DNA of 64,000 bases from an uncultured Flavobacteriaceae bacterium (GCA_938011315.1 CALLUG010000001.1:1-64000); one strand, 5' to 3'; positions 1 through 10,682 are shown, numbered from the stretch's first letter. The notes: a model not told the origin generated them from the sequence alone. Numbers and translations: made by a program.

Positions 1-1
1 A

Positions 2-643
2 ACGTTAAATGTTTTAAAGACTTTTACCGAATTTACTTTTGATGATATAAGTATAAACGAACAAACTTTTGAAGATTACAAAACCCAATATTTAGATTTA
101 AGAGATAAGGTAAAAAGAGAAAATGCAAAAGAAAAAGTTTCGATACTAAACGATATTGACTTTGAATTAGAACTGATTCACAGAGACGAAATAAATGTTA
201 CGTACATTTTAAAATTACTAGCGAATCTTAAAAACGCTGTATCTGTAGACGAGAAAGAAAAGCAACTGAAAAACATTATGGATATAGTTGCAGGAGATAC
301 GCAGTTGAGAAGTAAGCGTGAGTTAATTGAAAAGTTTATTAATGAACACTTACCAATAATTGAAGATTCAGATGATATTCCAGATGAGTTTGTTCAGTTT
401 ATGACAGCTGAAAAATTACAAGCTATAAAATCGTTAAGTAAAGAAGAAGGATTAGACTCTGAAAAACTAGAAAAAGTAATTGGAGATTATATGTTTACGG
501 AGAAAATTCCTTTACGAGATGATATTATTGGGACAATGAATACTCGACCAAGCTTGAAGGAAAGAAAAACCAAAGCAGAAAGAATAACGAATAAAATATT
601 AGAATTTGTGGAGACATTTATTAGCGGAATTGTTACGGAATAA
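2..643 (+). CDS. Type I restriction enzyme R subunit (HsdR), C-terminal fragment cut by window start
   Basis: The frame of the 278..643 ORF stays open to the window edge (TLNVLKTFTEFTFDDISINEQTFEDYKTQYLDLRDK...). The C-terminus resembles the HsdR helical domain (LKNIMDIVAGDTQLRSKRELIEKFINEHLP). Confidence 0.75.
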   Translation, partial: TLNVLKTFTEFTFDDISINEQTFEDYKTQYLDLRDKVKRENAKEKVSILNDIDFELELIHRDEINVTYILKLLANLKNAVSVDEKEKQLKNIMDIVAGDTQLRSKRELIEKFINEHLPIIEDSDDIPDEFVQFMTAEKLQAIKSLSKEEGLDSEKLEKVIGDYMFTEKIPLRDDIIGTMNTRPSLKERKTKAERITNKILEFVETFISGIVTE

Positions 644-832
644 ACCAACGCACGGTCGAGCACATTTATTTTTTGCCAAGTCGTCAATTTTTTAAATTTG
701 GTATAATTAAAAAAGAAAAATAATTAACAAAATTTAAAAAATCGGTTTACATTTAATCCGAAAAGTATTGCTTACAACTGTTGTGCTTTTCTTATACTAG
801 ATTGTTACATACCAATTTTATTTTGGGGAATA

Positions 833-1123
833 ATGACTGTCGGATTTGAACAATGGTTCGGAGCCACACTCGGAAATTTATTTGTTGGACTAAAACCTGT
901 GTCAATTCGAAAACCAGCTGACAGTTCAACTTTTAGCGAAACGGACGAAAAATTGACTTTTGGACAATCTTTGAAAAGACATTTACTTGACCCAATAGAT
1001 ATGTTCTTTTTTGGACTAATCGGAATTATAACAATAAAAAATACAGATAAAAATCAACGATTAGGAGATATTTGGGGAAATACAATTGTTGTAAAGACAC
1101 CTGAATTAAATAAAACGGAATAA
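833..1123 (+). pseudogene. RDD family protein, apparently N-terminally truncated
   Basis: GATLGNLFVGLKPVSI...FGQSLKRHLLDPIDMFFFGLIGIITIKNTDKNQRLGDIWGNTIVVK resembles the C-terminal half of RDD membrane proteins. The frame is open upstream only to about 728 and the RDD N-terminal helix is not visible. Confidence 0.5.
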
Positions 1124-1314
1124 AAAAACATATAGTAGTACCGTACAAAATTAATTATTTGTTTTTTGCTCACTTACAAAATCCTTTCAAATTTTATATT
1201 CGATTTTTATTTAATAAATTCAGCGCTTACACACGCAATAAACCATACACAAAACCGCTATAATTACCTAAATGAAATTTAGGCTAAAACCATCTTTTTA
1301 GTACGATAAAAGAT

Positions 1315-1322
1315 TACTTTTG
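1315..1322 (+). promoter_or_regulatory. Bacteroidota -7 promoter element TACTTTTG, 5 nt before the ATG of the 1328 gene
   Basis: Exact TAnnTTTG motif. Confidence 0.5.
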
Positions 1323-1327
1323 TAGTA

Positions 1328-2389
1328 ATGAAAACCCTAGATTATATCGTTGTAGGTTGTGGCTTGGCAGGAATTTCGTTTTGTAATATTTTAAAACAAA
1401 ACAAAAAAACAGTGGTCGTTGTAGATAATGCAAAAAAAGAAAGTTCATCTATGGTTGCAGGGGGCTTATATAACCCCCTAGTATTAAAACGATTTACAAA
1501 AGCTTGGAATGCAGAACAACAACTAAGCGTAGCATTGCCAGTATATGCACAATTGGAGCAAGATTTGAATATTACGTTAGACTACAAAACTCCAGTTTAT
1601 AGACTATTTGCCTCTGTAGAAGAGCAAAACAATTGGTTTGAGGCTTCAGACAACCCTAATTTATCAGCGTACTTATCACCAAAAATAATAAAGGAAGTAC
1701 ACCCACATATTCAAAACAACTTTGGTTTTGGAAAGGTAATTAATACAGGACGAATTGATACCGCACTTTTGGTTAAAGCTTACAAAAAACATTTAAGTAA
1801 TTCCAATACATTATTACAAGAAGAGTTTGACTACAATTCTCTTCAAATACAAGAAACCTGCGTAACCTATAAAAACTACAATGCAAAGCAAATTATATTT
1901 GCTGAAGGTTTTGGACTAAAACAAAACCCATTTTTTAATTATCTCCCTTTAGACGGAACAAAAGGAGAGTTGTTAACACTACACATTCCAGATTTAGATA
2001 TTAGTTGTGTTTTAAAATCCAGTGTATTTTTAATTCCGCTAGGAAATCACTATTACCGCCTTGGCGCAACCTACGACTGGAAAGACAAAACAACGCAACC
2101 CACCTTAGCGAGCAAAGATGCTCTACTACAAAAACTAAATCGATTTTTGACCTGCAAATTTACTGTCGTTAATCATTTTGCAAGCATACGACCAACGGTT
2201 AACGACAGAAGACCATTAGTTGGAGCACACCCAAAATATCATAACGTATACGCTCTTAATGGTTTAGGAACAAGAGGCGTTATGATAGGGCCCTATGTAG
2301 CTCAAAAATTATACGATGCTATAGAGTACAAAACACCTTTAGATAACACTATCGCTATTAGCAGGTATAATAAGTTATTGTTTCCCTAA
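1328..2389 (+). CDS. NAD(P)/FAD-dependent oxidoreductase (DAO family)
   Basis: N-terminal Rossmann motif DYIVVGCGLAGISFCNIL; C-terminal RPTVNDRRPLVGAHP...ALNGLGTRGVMIGP typical of DAO-type oxidoreductases. Confidence 0.85.
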   Translation: MKTLDYIVVGCGLAGISFCNILKQNKKTVVVVDNAKKESSSMVAGGLYNPLVLKRFTKAWNAEQQLSVALPVYAQLEQDLNITLDYKTPVYRLFASVEEQNNWFEASDNPNLSAYLSPKIIKEVHPHIQNNFGFGKVINTGRIDTALLVKAYKKHLSNSNTLLQEEFDYNSLQIQETCVTYKNYNAKQIIFAEGFGLKQNPFFNYLPLDGTKGELLTLHIPDLDISCVLKSSVFLIPLGNHYYRLGATYDWKDKTTQPTLASKDALLQKLNRFLTCKFTVVNHFASIRPTVNDRRPLVGAHPKYHNVYALNGLGTRGVMIGPYVAQKLYDAIEYKTPLDNTIAISRYNKLLFP

Positions 2390-2764
2390 TTCTTTATCGT
2401 AGCTCATAAACATATTAATCCAAATATTGCGAGACAGCCTTAAAATAATAGGAAAACTAACAATAATTGCCACTACAATTGCTATAAACGAAATAGTGGC
2501 ACTGGTTCCCAATATAACATAAGTAATGATAAACACAGCAACCGCAAAAGCAACACCTACAGCATAACTTACATACATTGCACCATAAAAAAATGAAGGT
2601 TCAATTTTATATTTAGTATGGCAGTTAGAGCAACGTTCATGCATTTTTAAAGCCTGAGATAATAGGTAAGCATTTTTGTTAATATACATACTTCCGGTAT
2701 GGCAGCGAGGACAACTGCCAGATAAAATGCCATATAATTTATTCCCTTTTTTTAACATAAACAA
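2375..2764 (-). CDS. DUF983 domain-containing protein
   Basis: Zinc-ribbon-like CPRCHTG...CSNCHTKY followed by two TM helices. Confidence 0.85.
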   Translation of the reverse strand: MFMLKKGNKLYGILSGSCPRCHTGSMYINKNAYLLSQALKMHERCSNCHTKYKIEPSFFYGAMYVSYAVGVAFAVAVFIITYVILGTSATISFIAIVVAIIVSFPIILRLSRNIWINMFMSYDKELGKQ

Positions 2765-2766
2765 TT

Positions 2767-2870
2767 ATACCAATTAGGACTCAAAATGAACTATCCAATT
2801 CGTTTCTATCGCGTCTATATATCAATATATTCCAAATTAGTTATAACTCATTTTAAATAACAATTGGTAT
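2767..2870 (-). repeat. MITE-like intergenic repeat, copy 1 (reverse orientation)
   Basis: Reverse complement ATACCAATTGTTATTTAAAATGAGTTATAACTAATTTGGAATATATTGATATATAGACGCGATAGAAACGAATTGGATAGTTCATTTTGAGTCCTAATTGGTAT. Terminal inverted repeat ATACCAATT/AATTGGTAT. Homologous to 11225..11339 and 16407..16509. Confidence 0.75.
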
Positions 2871-2938
2871 TACCTACTTTTGTAGCCTTAATATAAGCGC
2901 AAAATTAAGGGTTAATTTTCTAAATTTTTACAGTAAGT

Positions 2939-4849
2939 ATGTTTAATATACATAAGGTGTCTATTTCGTTTCAAGGCGAAAATTTATTTGAAGATATTAC
3001 GTTTAGGCTAGGCAACGGTGATCGTGTTGGCTTAGTAGGAAAAAACGGAGCAGGAAAATCAACCTTATTAAAAATCTTGTCTAAAGACATTGAACCTACC
3101 ACAGGACAAATAGCCGAAGACAAAGATTTAAAAATAGGATTTTTAAGACAAGATATCGATTTTGTACTAGGACGTACCGTGCTAGAAGAATCTTACCAAG
3201 CATTTAAAGAAATTAAAATTCTTGAAGCTGAAATTGAAATTATTAACACACAATTAGTTGAACGAACAGACTACGAAAGTGAAGCCTACAACCAACTAAT
3301 GATTGACCTAAATGATACGCAACACCAATACGAAATTTTAGGAGGATACAACTACCAAGGAGAAACCGAAAAAATACTGCAAGGCTTAGGGTTTTTAAGA
3401 ACAGATTTTAATAAGCTAACCGACACCTTTTCTGGGGGCTGGCGTATGCGAATAGAGTTAGCCAAATTACTACTTCAAAATAACGATATATTACTCCTAG
3501 ATGAACCTACAAACCATCTAGATATCGAGTCTATTATTTGGTTGGAGTCTTTTCTTAAAAGCTATGCAGGTGCCGTGGTTATTGTCTCTCACGACAAAAT
3601 GTTTTTAGATAATATTACCAATCGTACTATAGAAATTTCTTTAGGTAAAATTTATGATTACCCTAAGCCGTACACACAATATTTAGTACTTCGTGAAGAA
3701 ATGCGTACACAACAATTGGCGTCTCAAAAAAACCAACAAAAACAAATAGAACAAACCGAAAAACTTATTGAAAAATTTAGAGCTAAAGCCTCTAAAGCTA
3801 CGATGGCACAATCGCTTATAAAAAAATTAGACAAAATAGACAGAATAGAAGTAGACGTAGATGACAATAGTGTCATGAAACTAAACTTTCCGGTATCTAT
3901 TACCCCGGGCAAAGTTGTTGTAGATTTAGAAAATATATCAAAAAACTATGCCGATTTACAAGTACTAACCAATGTAAGCCTTTTGGTAGAGCGTGACTCT
4001 AAAACAGCATTTGTGGGGCAAAATGGACAAGGAAAATCTACCTTAGCCAAAATTATTGTTGGAGATATTAAGGCAAGTGGCAACCTAAAGTTAGGTCATA
4101 ATGTACAAATAGGATATTTTGCACAAAACCAAGCCGAATATTTAGATGGTAGTAAAACCGTTTTGGATACCATGATTGATGCAGCGAATGAAACCAATAG
4201 GAGTAAAGTACGCGACATTCTAGGTTCTTTTTTGTTTAGAGGAGAAGAGGTAGACAAATACGTAAGAGTATTATCTGGAGGAGAACGTAACCGATTGGCA
4301 CTAGCAAAACTATTGTTGCAACCGCTTAATGTTTTGGTTATGGATGAGCCTACAAACCACCTAGACATAAAATCAAAAAATGTCCTTAAAGAAGCTCTGC
4401 ATAGGTTTGAGGGAACATTAATTTTAGTCTCGCACGATAGAGATTTTTTGAAAGGATTAACCAATAAAGTTTATGAGTTTAAAGATCAAAAAATAAAAGA
4501 ATATCTAGGAGATATCGATTTTTACTTAGAGCAGCGTAACTTGCAAAATATGCGAGAGGTAGAAAAACGAACTACAATTAAGACAAAACCTAAAACAACA
4601 ACAACAAAACAATCTTACGAAAATCAAAAAAAACTAAAAAGCTTAAATAATAAATTAAGCAAAATAGAATCTGAAATTAATCAGTTGGAAAAAGAAATTA
4701 AAAATGATGATATCGATTTAGAAACCAATTACGATACTACCGTAGCTCAGCCTAATTTTTTTGACAGCTATCAATCAAAAAAAGAGCGCTTAAACCAGTA
4801 TATGAAGCAATGGGAAGAAACCCAAGAAGCTATAGATAACTTGGTTTAG
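2939..4849 (+). CDS. ABC-F family ATP-binding protein
   Basis: Two ABC domains (GKNGAGKST, LSGGERNRLALAKLLL, LLLDEPTNHLD, VMDEPTNHLD) with no TM helices. Confidence 0.95.
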   Translation: MFNIHKVSISFQGENLFEDITFRLGNGDRVGLVGKNGAGKSTLLKILSKDIEPTTGQIAEDKDLKIGFLRQDIDFVLGRTVLEESYQAFKEIKILEAEIEIINTQLVERTDYESEAYNQLMIDLNDTQHQYEILGGYNYQGETEKILQGLGFLRTDFNKLTDTFSGGWRMRIELAKLLLQNNDILLLDEPTNHLDIESIIWLESFLKSYAGAVVIVSHDKMFLDNITNRTIEISLGKIYDYPKPYTQYLVLREEMRTQQLASQKNQQKQIEQTEKLIEKFRAKASKATMAQSLIKKLDKIDRIEVDVDDNSVMKLNFPVSITPGKVVVDLENISKNYADLQVLTNVSLLVERDSKTAFVGQNGQGKSTLAKIIVGDIKASGNLKLGHNVQIGYFAQNQAEYLDGSKTVLDTMIDAANETNRSKVRDILGSFLFRGEEVDKYVRVLSGGERNRLALAKLLLQPLNVLVMDEPTNHLDIKSKNVLKEALHRFEGTLILVSHDRDFLKGLTNKVYEFKDQKIKEYLGDIDFYLEQRNLQNMREVEKRTTIKTKPKTTTTKQSYENQKKLKSLNNKLSKIESEINQLEKEIKNDDIDLETNYDTTVAQPNFFDSYQSKKERLNQYMKQWEETQEAIDNLV

Positions 4850-4890
4850 TGTTTTATGTATATTTTAACGTGCAAATACCCTTGTTTAAG

Positions 4891-4898
4891 TAATTTTG
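4891..4898 (+). promoter_or_regulatory. Bacteroidota -7 promoter element TAATTTTG upstream of efflux operon
   Basis: Exact TAnnTTTG motif about 40 bp before the 4939 start. Confidence 0.45.
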
Positions 4899-4938
4899 TA
4901 GTTTAAATCAGACAAATCAAATTAAGATTGTTAAAAAT

Positions 4939-6057
4939 ATGAGACAAATAGTGCTTACACTTATAGGATTACTTTTAATAGCTATGTCGATTTTTGTAGT
5001 AAAAAAGATTTCTAATAGCAAAAAAGATAAACGGCCTATACCTGCCAAAGTTGTAAAAACAGTCTTTGCAAACCAAATAAAAAATACAACAGTCCCTATT
5101 GTTATTCCCGCCAATGGCACTCTAGTGGCTAAGCGACGAATAGAGGTTTTTGCTGAGGTTCAGGGTGTTTTTAAGGCAGGAACTAAGGCATTTAAGCCAG
5201 GTCAAAGGTACCGTACAGGGCAAGCACTAATTACAGTTGATAACTCAGAGTATTACGCTACAGTACAATCTGCTAAAAGTAATTTTTACAATGCAATAAC
5301 GGCAATAATGCCAGACTTACGCTTAGACTTTCCAGACGTTTTTAGCAAATGGCAGCAGTACCTTAATACTTTTAAAATAGAGCAAACAACGTCCAAGTTG
5401 CCCGAAATGAACTCGGAGAAAGAACGTTACTTTATTACAGGAAGAGGTATTGTGTCTAATTACTACGATATTAAAAACTTGGAGCAACGCCTTTCAAAGT
5501 ACAGCATTAAAGCACCATTTAATGGTATTTTAACACAAGCCTTAGTTACAGAAGGGTCCTTAATAAGAAACGGACAAAAACTAGGCGAATACATCGACCC
5601 TTCTGTTTACGAAATGGAAGTGGGTATAAGCAAATCCTATATTGATTTGCTACAAGTCGGAAAAAAAGTAAGTTTAAGCAATTTAGAACACACACAAACT
5701 TACCAAGGAACCGTATCGCGTATTAATGGTAGTGTTGACCCCACAACACAAACCGTAACAGTCTATATAGAGGTTAAAGACAATACACTAAAAGAAGGCA
5801 TTTACTTAGAAGCGCAACTTGCCGCAAAACAAGAGGAAAACGCCATAGAAATTGACAGAAATTTACTTTTAGAAAACAACAAAATATTTGTTGTACGAGA
5901 TACTGTATTAGACCTTATTGCCGTAAAACCTGTCTATTTTGGAAGCTCTAAAGTTGTTTTAAAAAACGTTCCGGAGGGCACTGTTATTTTGTCTAAACCA
6001 CTACAAGGTGCTTTTCCCGGAATGCGTGTAAAAGTAGCAAACAAAAACACGCTTTAA
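4939..6057 (+). CDS. Efflux RND transporter periplasmic adaptor (HlyD/MFP) subunit
   Basis: Single N-terminal TM, lipoyl/barrel-type motifs (YSIKAPFNGILTQALVTEGSLIRNGQKLGEY); immediately precedes an RND permease. Confidence 0.9.
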   Translation: MRQIVLTLIGLLLIAMSIFVVKKISNSKKDKRPIPAKVVKTVFANQIKNTTVPIVIPANGTLVAKRRIEVFAEVQGVFKAGTKAFKPGQRYRTGQALITVDNSEYYATVQSAKSNFYNAITAIMPDLRLDFPDVFSKWQQYLNTFKIEQTTSKLPEMNSEKERYFITGRGIVSNYYDIKNLEQRLSKYSIKAPFNGILTQALVTEGSLIRNGQKLGEYIDPSVYEMEVGISKSYIDLLQVGKKVSLSNLEHTQTYQGTVSRINGSVDPTTQTVTVYIEVKDNTLKEGIYLEAQLAAKQEENAIEIDRNLLLENNKIFVVRDTVLDLIAVKPVYFGSSKVVLKNVPEGTVILSKPLQGAFPGMRVKVANKNTL

Positions 6058-6081
6058 GAAAAGAAAATACCCCTATTGGTA

Positions 6082-9000
6082 ATGAGAAAAATTATTGCTT
6101 ATTTTATAAAGTACAGTGTTGCCGTTAATGTTGTTGTAGGAGCATTTTTTATTTTTGGATTTTATGGTGCCTATACCCTAAAATCTTCCTACTTTCCATT
6201 AGTAGACTCAAAAAATGTAACCATAACAATAAGCTATCCAGGAGCCTCACCTCAAGAGGTAGAAGAAGGAATTGTACTCAAGATAGAAGATAATCTTAAA
6301 GGTTTAAATGGTATTGATCGAGTAACATCGGTTTCTAGAGAAAATAGCGGAACTATAACTATAGAAATTGCCAAAGGCAAAAACATCGATTTTATGCTTT
6401 TGGACATAAAAAACGCTGTAGATCGTGTGCCGTCTTTTCCTGTTGGTATGGAGCCATTGGTTGTTGCTAAACGAGAAGCTGTAAGAGAAACCATTTCTTT
6501 TGCCATTAGTGGCAATAATGTTCCGTTGAGAGCCTTAAAGCAAATAGGCAGGCAGGTAGAAAATGATGTAAGAGGAATTAATGGAATTTCTCAAATTCAA
6601 ATTTCTGGATATCCCGATGAGGAGATTGAAATTGCAGTAAATGAAACCGATTTATTAGCTTATAATTTATCCTTTGCAGAAGTTTCTAATGCCGTTAATC
6701 AAGCCAGTTTAATTACAACAGGAGGCACTATAAAAACCAATGCAGAAGAGTACCTAATTAGAGCCAATAGCAGATCGTATTACGCAAACGAATTGTCTAA
6801 TATTATTGTCAAGTCAGAACCCTCAGGAAACAACATTCGGTTAAAAGACATTGCTGTTGTTAAAGACCAATTTTCAGAAACACCTAACGCAAATTATTTT
6901 AATGGAAACCTATCTGTAAATGTAACCATTACAAGCACTAACACAGAAGATTTAATTAGCTCTGCAGAAAGCATAAAACAATACATAAACACTTTTAACC
7001 AAAAACACGATAGCATTAAACTAAGCGTTGTTAACGACTTGTCTATAACCCTAGTGCAACGCACAGCATTACTCACAGAAAATGCAGTGATTGGAATGTT
7101 TTTGGTACTCATATTTTTATCATTATTTTTAAACACACGACTGGCGTTTTGGGTTGCCTTTGGATTGCCCGTAGCGTTTTTAGGAATGTTTGTCTTTGCA
7201 GGATATTTTAATATAACCATAAATGTATTGTCCTTATTTGGTATGATTATCGTTATTGGCATTTTGGTCGATGATGGTATTGTAATTGCCGAGAATATTT
7301 ATCAACATTACGAAAAAGGAAAAACACCAACACAAGCAGCTATAGATGGCACTATGGAAGTATTGCCCTCTATTATATCGGCAATACTTACAACTATTTT
7401 GGCTTTTAGTATTTTTTTGTTTTTAGATGGAAGAATTGGAGAGTTTTTTGGAGAAGTTTCTGTAGTTGTTATCCTAACTCTAGTTGTTTCTCTTATAGAA
7501 GCACTTATTGTTTTGCCGGCACATTTAGCACACTCAAAAGCGCTAAGGGCCCAAACGAATGCTCCCAAAAGAGGCTTCTCTAAACTATTTTCTATATTAC
7601 GCTACATAAACACGTTTGGCGATACAATTATGAGGTGGCTACGCGATAAAATATACAGTCCAATATTGAGCTTTGGGCTAAAGTATAAATTTCTAACCGT
7701 AGCTTTTTTTATTGTATTTTTTATTTTAACTATTGGTGGCTTTGAAGCTGGTGTTATAAGAGGAGCCTTCTTTCCGCGTATAGCTAGTGATCGAGTGCAA
7801 ATTACGTTAAACATGCCTAACGGAACAAACCAGAAGGTTACAGACAGCATTATTTCGTTAATTGAAGATAAAGCAATTATTGCAACTAACGCCATTAACG
7901 AACAATATGCAAGACCTACAGACGAGCATCTAGTAAAAAACATGATAAAGACTTTGGGTCCAGGATCTTCGGTAGCCTCACTAACCATCAATATGCTCCC
8001 TGGCGAAAAACGATCTAACAGCATTACATCAAATATAGTGACTAACAAAATAAGAGAGCAGGTAGGCCCAATTATTGGTGTAGAAAGTTTAGTATATGGC
8101 GGTGGCGGAAATTTTGGAGGTAGGCCCGTATCTGTATCCTTATTAGGAAATAATATTACAGAACTAAAGGCTGTAAAAGCAGAATTAAAAAGAAATTTAG
8201 AAAACAATATCCTTCTTAAAGATGTTACAGATAATGATCCCGCAGGAATTAAAGAAATCCGAATCGAGCTAAACGAAAGCGCCTACGCTTTAGGTTTAAA
8301 CTTACAAACAGTGATGAGGCAAGTCCGTTCGGCATTCTTTGGAGCCTTATCACAACGTTTTCAAAGAGGGCAAGACGAGATAAGAGTTTGGGTACGTTAC
8401 AATAGAGCCAATAGGTCATCGATAACAAATCTCGACAATATGCGCATCACTACTGCTACGGGAAGTAAAGTGCCATTAAAAGAAATTGCGAGCTATCGTA
8501 TTATAAGAGGCGATGTCGCAATTAACCACCTAGAAGGACAACGAGAAATACAAATATCGGCAGACCTAAAAGACAGCAAAAAAACAAGTGCAACCGATGT
8601 TATGGCAGAAATTAAAACTGTAGTTATGCCAGAAATACTATCAAAATACCCCAGCGTAACCCCATCTTACGAAGGACAAAATAGAGAAGCAGGTAAACTT
8701 ACAGCCTCTTTAGGACCAGTAGGTTTAATTATTTTAGGACTAATCTATATTGTAATTGCCTTCACATTTAGAAGTTATAGTCAACCACTCATTTTACTCT
8801 TGCTCATTCCGTTTAGTTTACCCGCAGTAGCATGGGGGCATTGGATTCATGATTTTCCTGTTAATATCCTATCTATGCTAGGTGTTATAGCCTTGATAGG
8901 AATTATGGTTAACGATGGTTTAGTGCTTATTAGCAAATTTAATAGCAACTTAAAAGAAGGCATGTTATTTAATGACGCTATATACCAAGCTGGACGTTCA

Positions 9001-9336
9001 CGCTTTAGAGCAATATTTTTAACCTCAATCACAACAATAGCAGGATTAGCACCATTAATTCTAGAAGAAAGCAGGCAAGCACAGTTTTTAATTCCTATGG
9101 CAGTTTCTATAGCCTACGGTATTGGGTTTGCAACGATACTAACCCTTTTGGTTTTACCTATATTTTTGTCGTTTAGCAATTGGTTTAAACAAAAAACAAA
9201 ATGGCTAATTACAGGATTAGCTATCACGCCAGAGGAGGTAGAACGTGTTGTTAAAGAAAAGAAATTAGAAACCCAAAATACATTATTGCTTTCTAATCAT
9301 GATAATGAATTGTATAAAAAAAATGATACGCATTAA
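6082..9336 (+). CDS. Efflux RND transporter permease (AcrB/D/F family)
   Basis: SYPGASPQEVEEGIVLKIED, two sets of TM helices, GIMVNDGLVLISKFN. The track start at 6076 is TTG; the ATG at 6082 is more likely. Confidence 0.95.
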   Translation: MRKIIAYFIKYSVAVNVVVGAFFIFGFYGAYTLKSSYFPLVDSKNVTITISYPGASPQEVEEGIVLKIEDNLKGLNGIDRVTSVSRENSGTITIEIAKGKNIDFMLLDIKNAVDRVPSFPVGMEPLVVAKREAVRETISFAISGNNVPLRALKQIGRQVENDVRGINGISQIQISGYPDEEIEIAVNETDLLAYNLSFAEVSNAVNQASLITTGGTIKTNAEEYLIRANSRSYYANELSNIIVKSEPSGNNIRLKDIAVVKDQFSETPNANYFNGNLSVNVTITSTNTEDLISSAESIKQYINTFNQKHDSIKLSVVNDLSITLVQRTALLTENAVIGMFLVLIFLSLFLNTRLAFWVAFGLPVAFLGMFVFAGYFNITINVLSLFGMIIVIGILVDDGIVIAENIYQHYEKGKTPTQAAIDGTMEVLPSIISAILTTILAFSIFLFLDGRIGEFFGEVSVVVILTLVVSLIEALIVLPAHLAHSKALRAQTNAPKRGFSKLFSILRYINTFGDTIMRWLRDKIYSPILSFGLKYKFLTVAFFIVFFILTIGGFEAGVIRGAFFPRIASDRVQITLNMPNGTNQKVTDSIISLIEDKAIIATNAINEQYARPTDEHLVKNMIKTLGPGSSVASLTINMLPGEKRSNSITSNIVTNKIREQVGPIIGVESLVYGGGGNFGGRPVSVSLLGNNITELKAVKAELKRNLENNILLKDVTDNDPAGIKEIRIELNESAYALGLNLQTVMRQVRSAFFGALSQRFQRGQDEIRVWVRYNRANRSSITNLDNMRITTATGSKVPLKEIASYRIIRGDVAINHLEGQREIQISADLKDSKKTSATDVMAEIKTVVMPEILSKYPSVTPSYEGQNREAGKLTASLGPVGLIILGLIYIVIAFTFRSYSQPLILLLLIPFSLPAVAWGHWIHDFPVNILSMLGVIALIGIMVNDGLVLISKFNSNLKEGMLFNDAIYQAGRSRFRAIFLTSITTIAGLAPLILEESRQAQFLIPMAVSIAYGIGFATILTLLVLPIFLSFSNWFKQKTKWLITGLAITPEEVERVVKEKKLETQNTLLLSNHDNELYKKNDTH

Positions 9337-10666
9337 AAATCTAATTCTTATTTTGATGTTAATTACAATAACATCAACCCAAGCACAAGAGGTGCTAACT
9401 AAAGATAATGCAATAAAACTCACTTTAGAAAACAACTTTGGAATACAATTGAGTAATAATCAAGTTGCTATTGCAGAAAATAATACGAGTATTTTAAATA
9501 CAGGATATTTACCAACACTTACCGGAAACGCAGGCGCAGATTTTGACAGAACCTCTACGAATACCAGTTTTAGTACAGATAACGATGGAACGACCCGCCC
9601 CGACTTAGTTATTAATAATGCCGAAACGAATAGACTTAATGCCTCTATTAATTTAAACTACACGCTTTTCGATGGTTTAGGCAGACGCTACAATTATAAA
9701 GCCTTACAAGAGCAGTATAACTTAACACAACTACAAGCAAGAGAAACAATAGAGAACACCGTACTGCAATTATTTTCAGTTTATTTTGAAGTAGCTCGAC
9801 TTACCGAAAATGTATTCGTTCTAGAGTCGCTATTGCAAATTACTAAAGCTCGTGTTAAACGAGCACAATATCAATTTGAATTTGGACAAACAAACAAACT
9901 ACAAGTTTTAAACGCTAAAGTGGACGTTACTACAGATAGCACCAATGTGCTAAACGCACGACAAAGATTAAGAAACGCACAACGCGACCTAAATGTTATT
10001 ATAAATCAAGACCTAGAGCATACTGTTTTGGTCGATACTACAGTTACATTCATGAATCCGTTAGCGATTGAAACACGTATTAATAAAGCTACGCAAGAAA
10101 ACGTTAGAATACTACAAGCTCAAAAAAATATAACGATAAGTAATTACCAAATTAAACAAGCAAAAGCTTTGTTTTTGCCAACAGTAGGATTAACGGGTAG
10201 CTATGGTTGGAACAGGGCAGATAACCCTGCAACTACATTTTTTCCTGGCAATGTGCAAAATAGAAATGCCTTTACGGCAGGGCTAAATTTACGGTGGAAT
10301 ATTTTTGATGGTGGAAGTACGATGACTAATTTAAAAAACAGTAAAATTGCAAAAGAAAACCAAGAATTAAGCCGAAAACAAATTGAAAAACAAGTGCTTA
10401 GAGATATTGCTAATGCTAAAGGCGATTACCAAAATGCGCTAAGTATTTTAAAATTACAAACACAAAACTTAATTACCAATAAAAATAATTTTGAACGTTC
10501 ACAAGAACAGCTAAAATTAAGCCAAATTACAAGTGTAGAGTTTAGGCAAGCTCAACTAAATTTGCTAAACGCTCAGTTTGCAAAAAATTCTGCAAAATAC
10601 ACAGCTAAAGTCGCAGAATTGTTATTGCTTCAGCTTAGTGGTGCACTCCTAAACGTAAACTTTTAA
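9299..10666 (+). CDS. TolC family outer membrane efflux protein
   Basis: Signal peptide, paired helical repeats (NLNYTLFDGLGRRYNYKAL, NLRWNIFDGGSTMTNLKNSKI); third gene of an RND operon. Confidence 0.92.
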   Translation: MIMNCIKKMIRIKNLILILMLITITSTQAQEVLTKDNAIKLTLENNFGIQLSNNQVAIAENNTSILNTGYLPTLTGNAGADFDRTSTNTSFSTDNDGTTRPDLVINNAETNRLNASINLNYTLFDGLGRRYNYKALQEQYNLTQLQARETIENTVLQLFSVYFEVARLTENVFVLESLLQITKARVKRAQYQFEFGQTNKLQVLNAKVDVTTDSTNVLNARQRLRNAQRDLNVIINQDLEHTVLVDTTVTFMNPLAIETRINKATQENVRILQAQKNITISNYQIKQAKALFLPTVGLTGSYGWNRADNPATTFFPGNVQNRNAFTAGLNLRWNIFDGGSTMTNLKNSKIAKENQELSRKQIEKQVLRDIANAKGDYQNALSILKLQTQNLITNKNNFERSQEQLKLSQITSVEFRQAQLNLLNAQFAKNSAKYTAKVAELLLLQLSGALLNVNF

Positions 10667-10682
10667 TATTAAATAAAACACA

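Noticed and set aside
487-687. 66-aa minus-strand ORF
   Set aside because: Mostly antisense to the hsdR tail; no support.
644-727. CAACGCACGGTCGAGCACA...TTTTTTGCCAAGTCG segment after hsdR, considered as a recombination/attC-like site
   Set aside because: Only one copy in the window and no clear paired arms, so not enough to call a site.
4096-4464. 122-aa minus-strand ORF
   Set aside because: Antisense to the second ABC domain of the ABC-F gene.
7602-8207. 201-aa minus-strand ORF
   Set aside because: Entirely antisense to the RND permease gene; composition looks like the reverse complement of a coding sequence and no motif is recognised.
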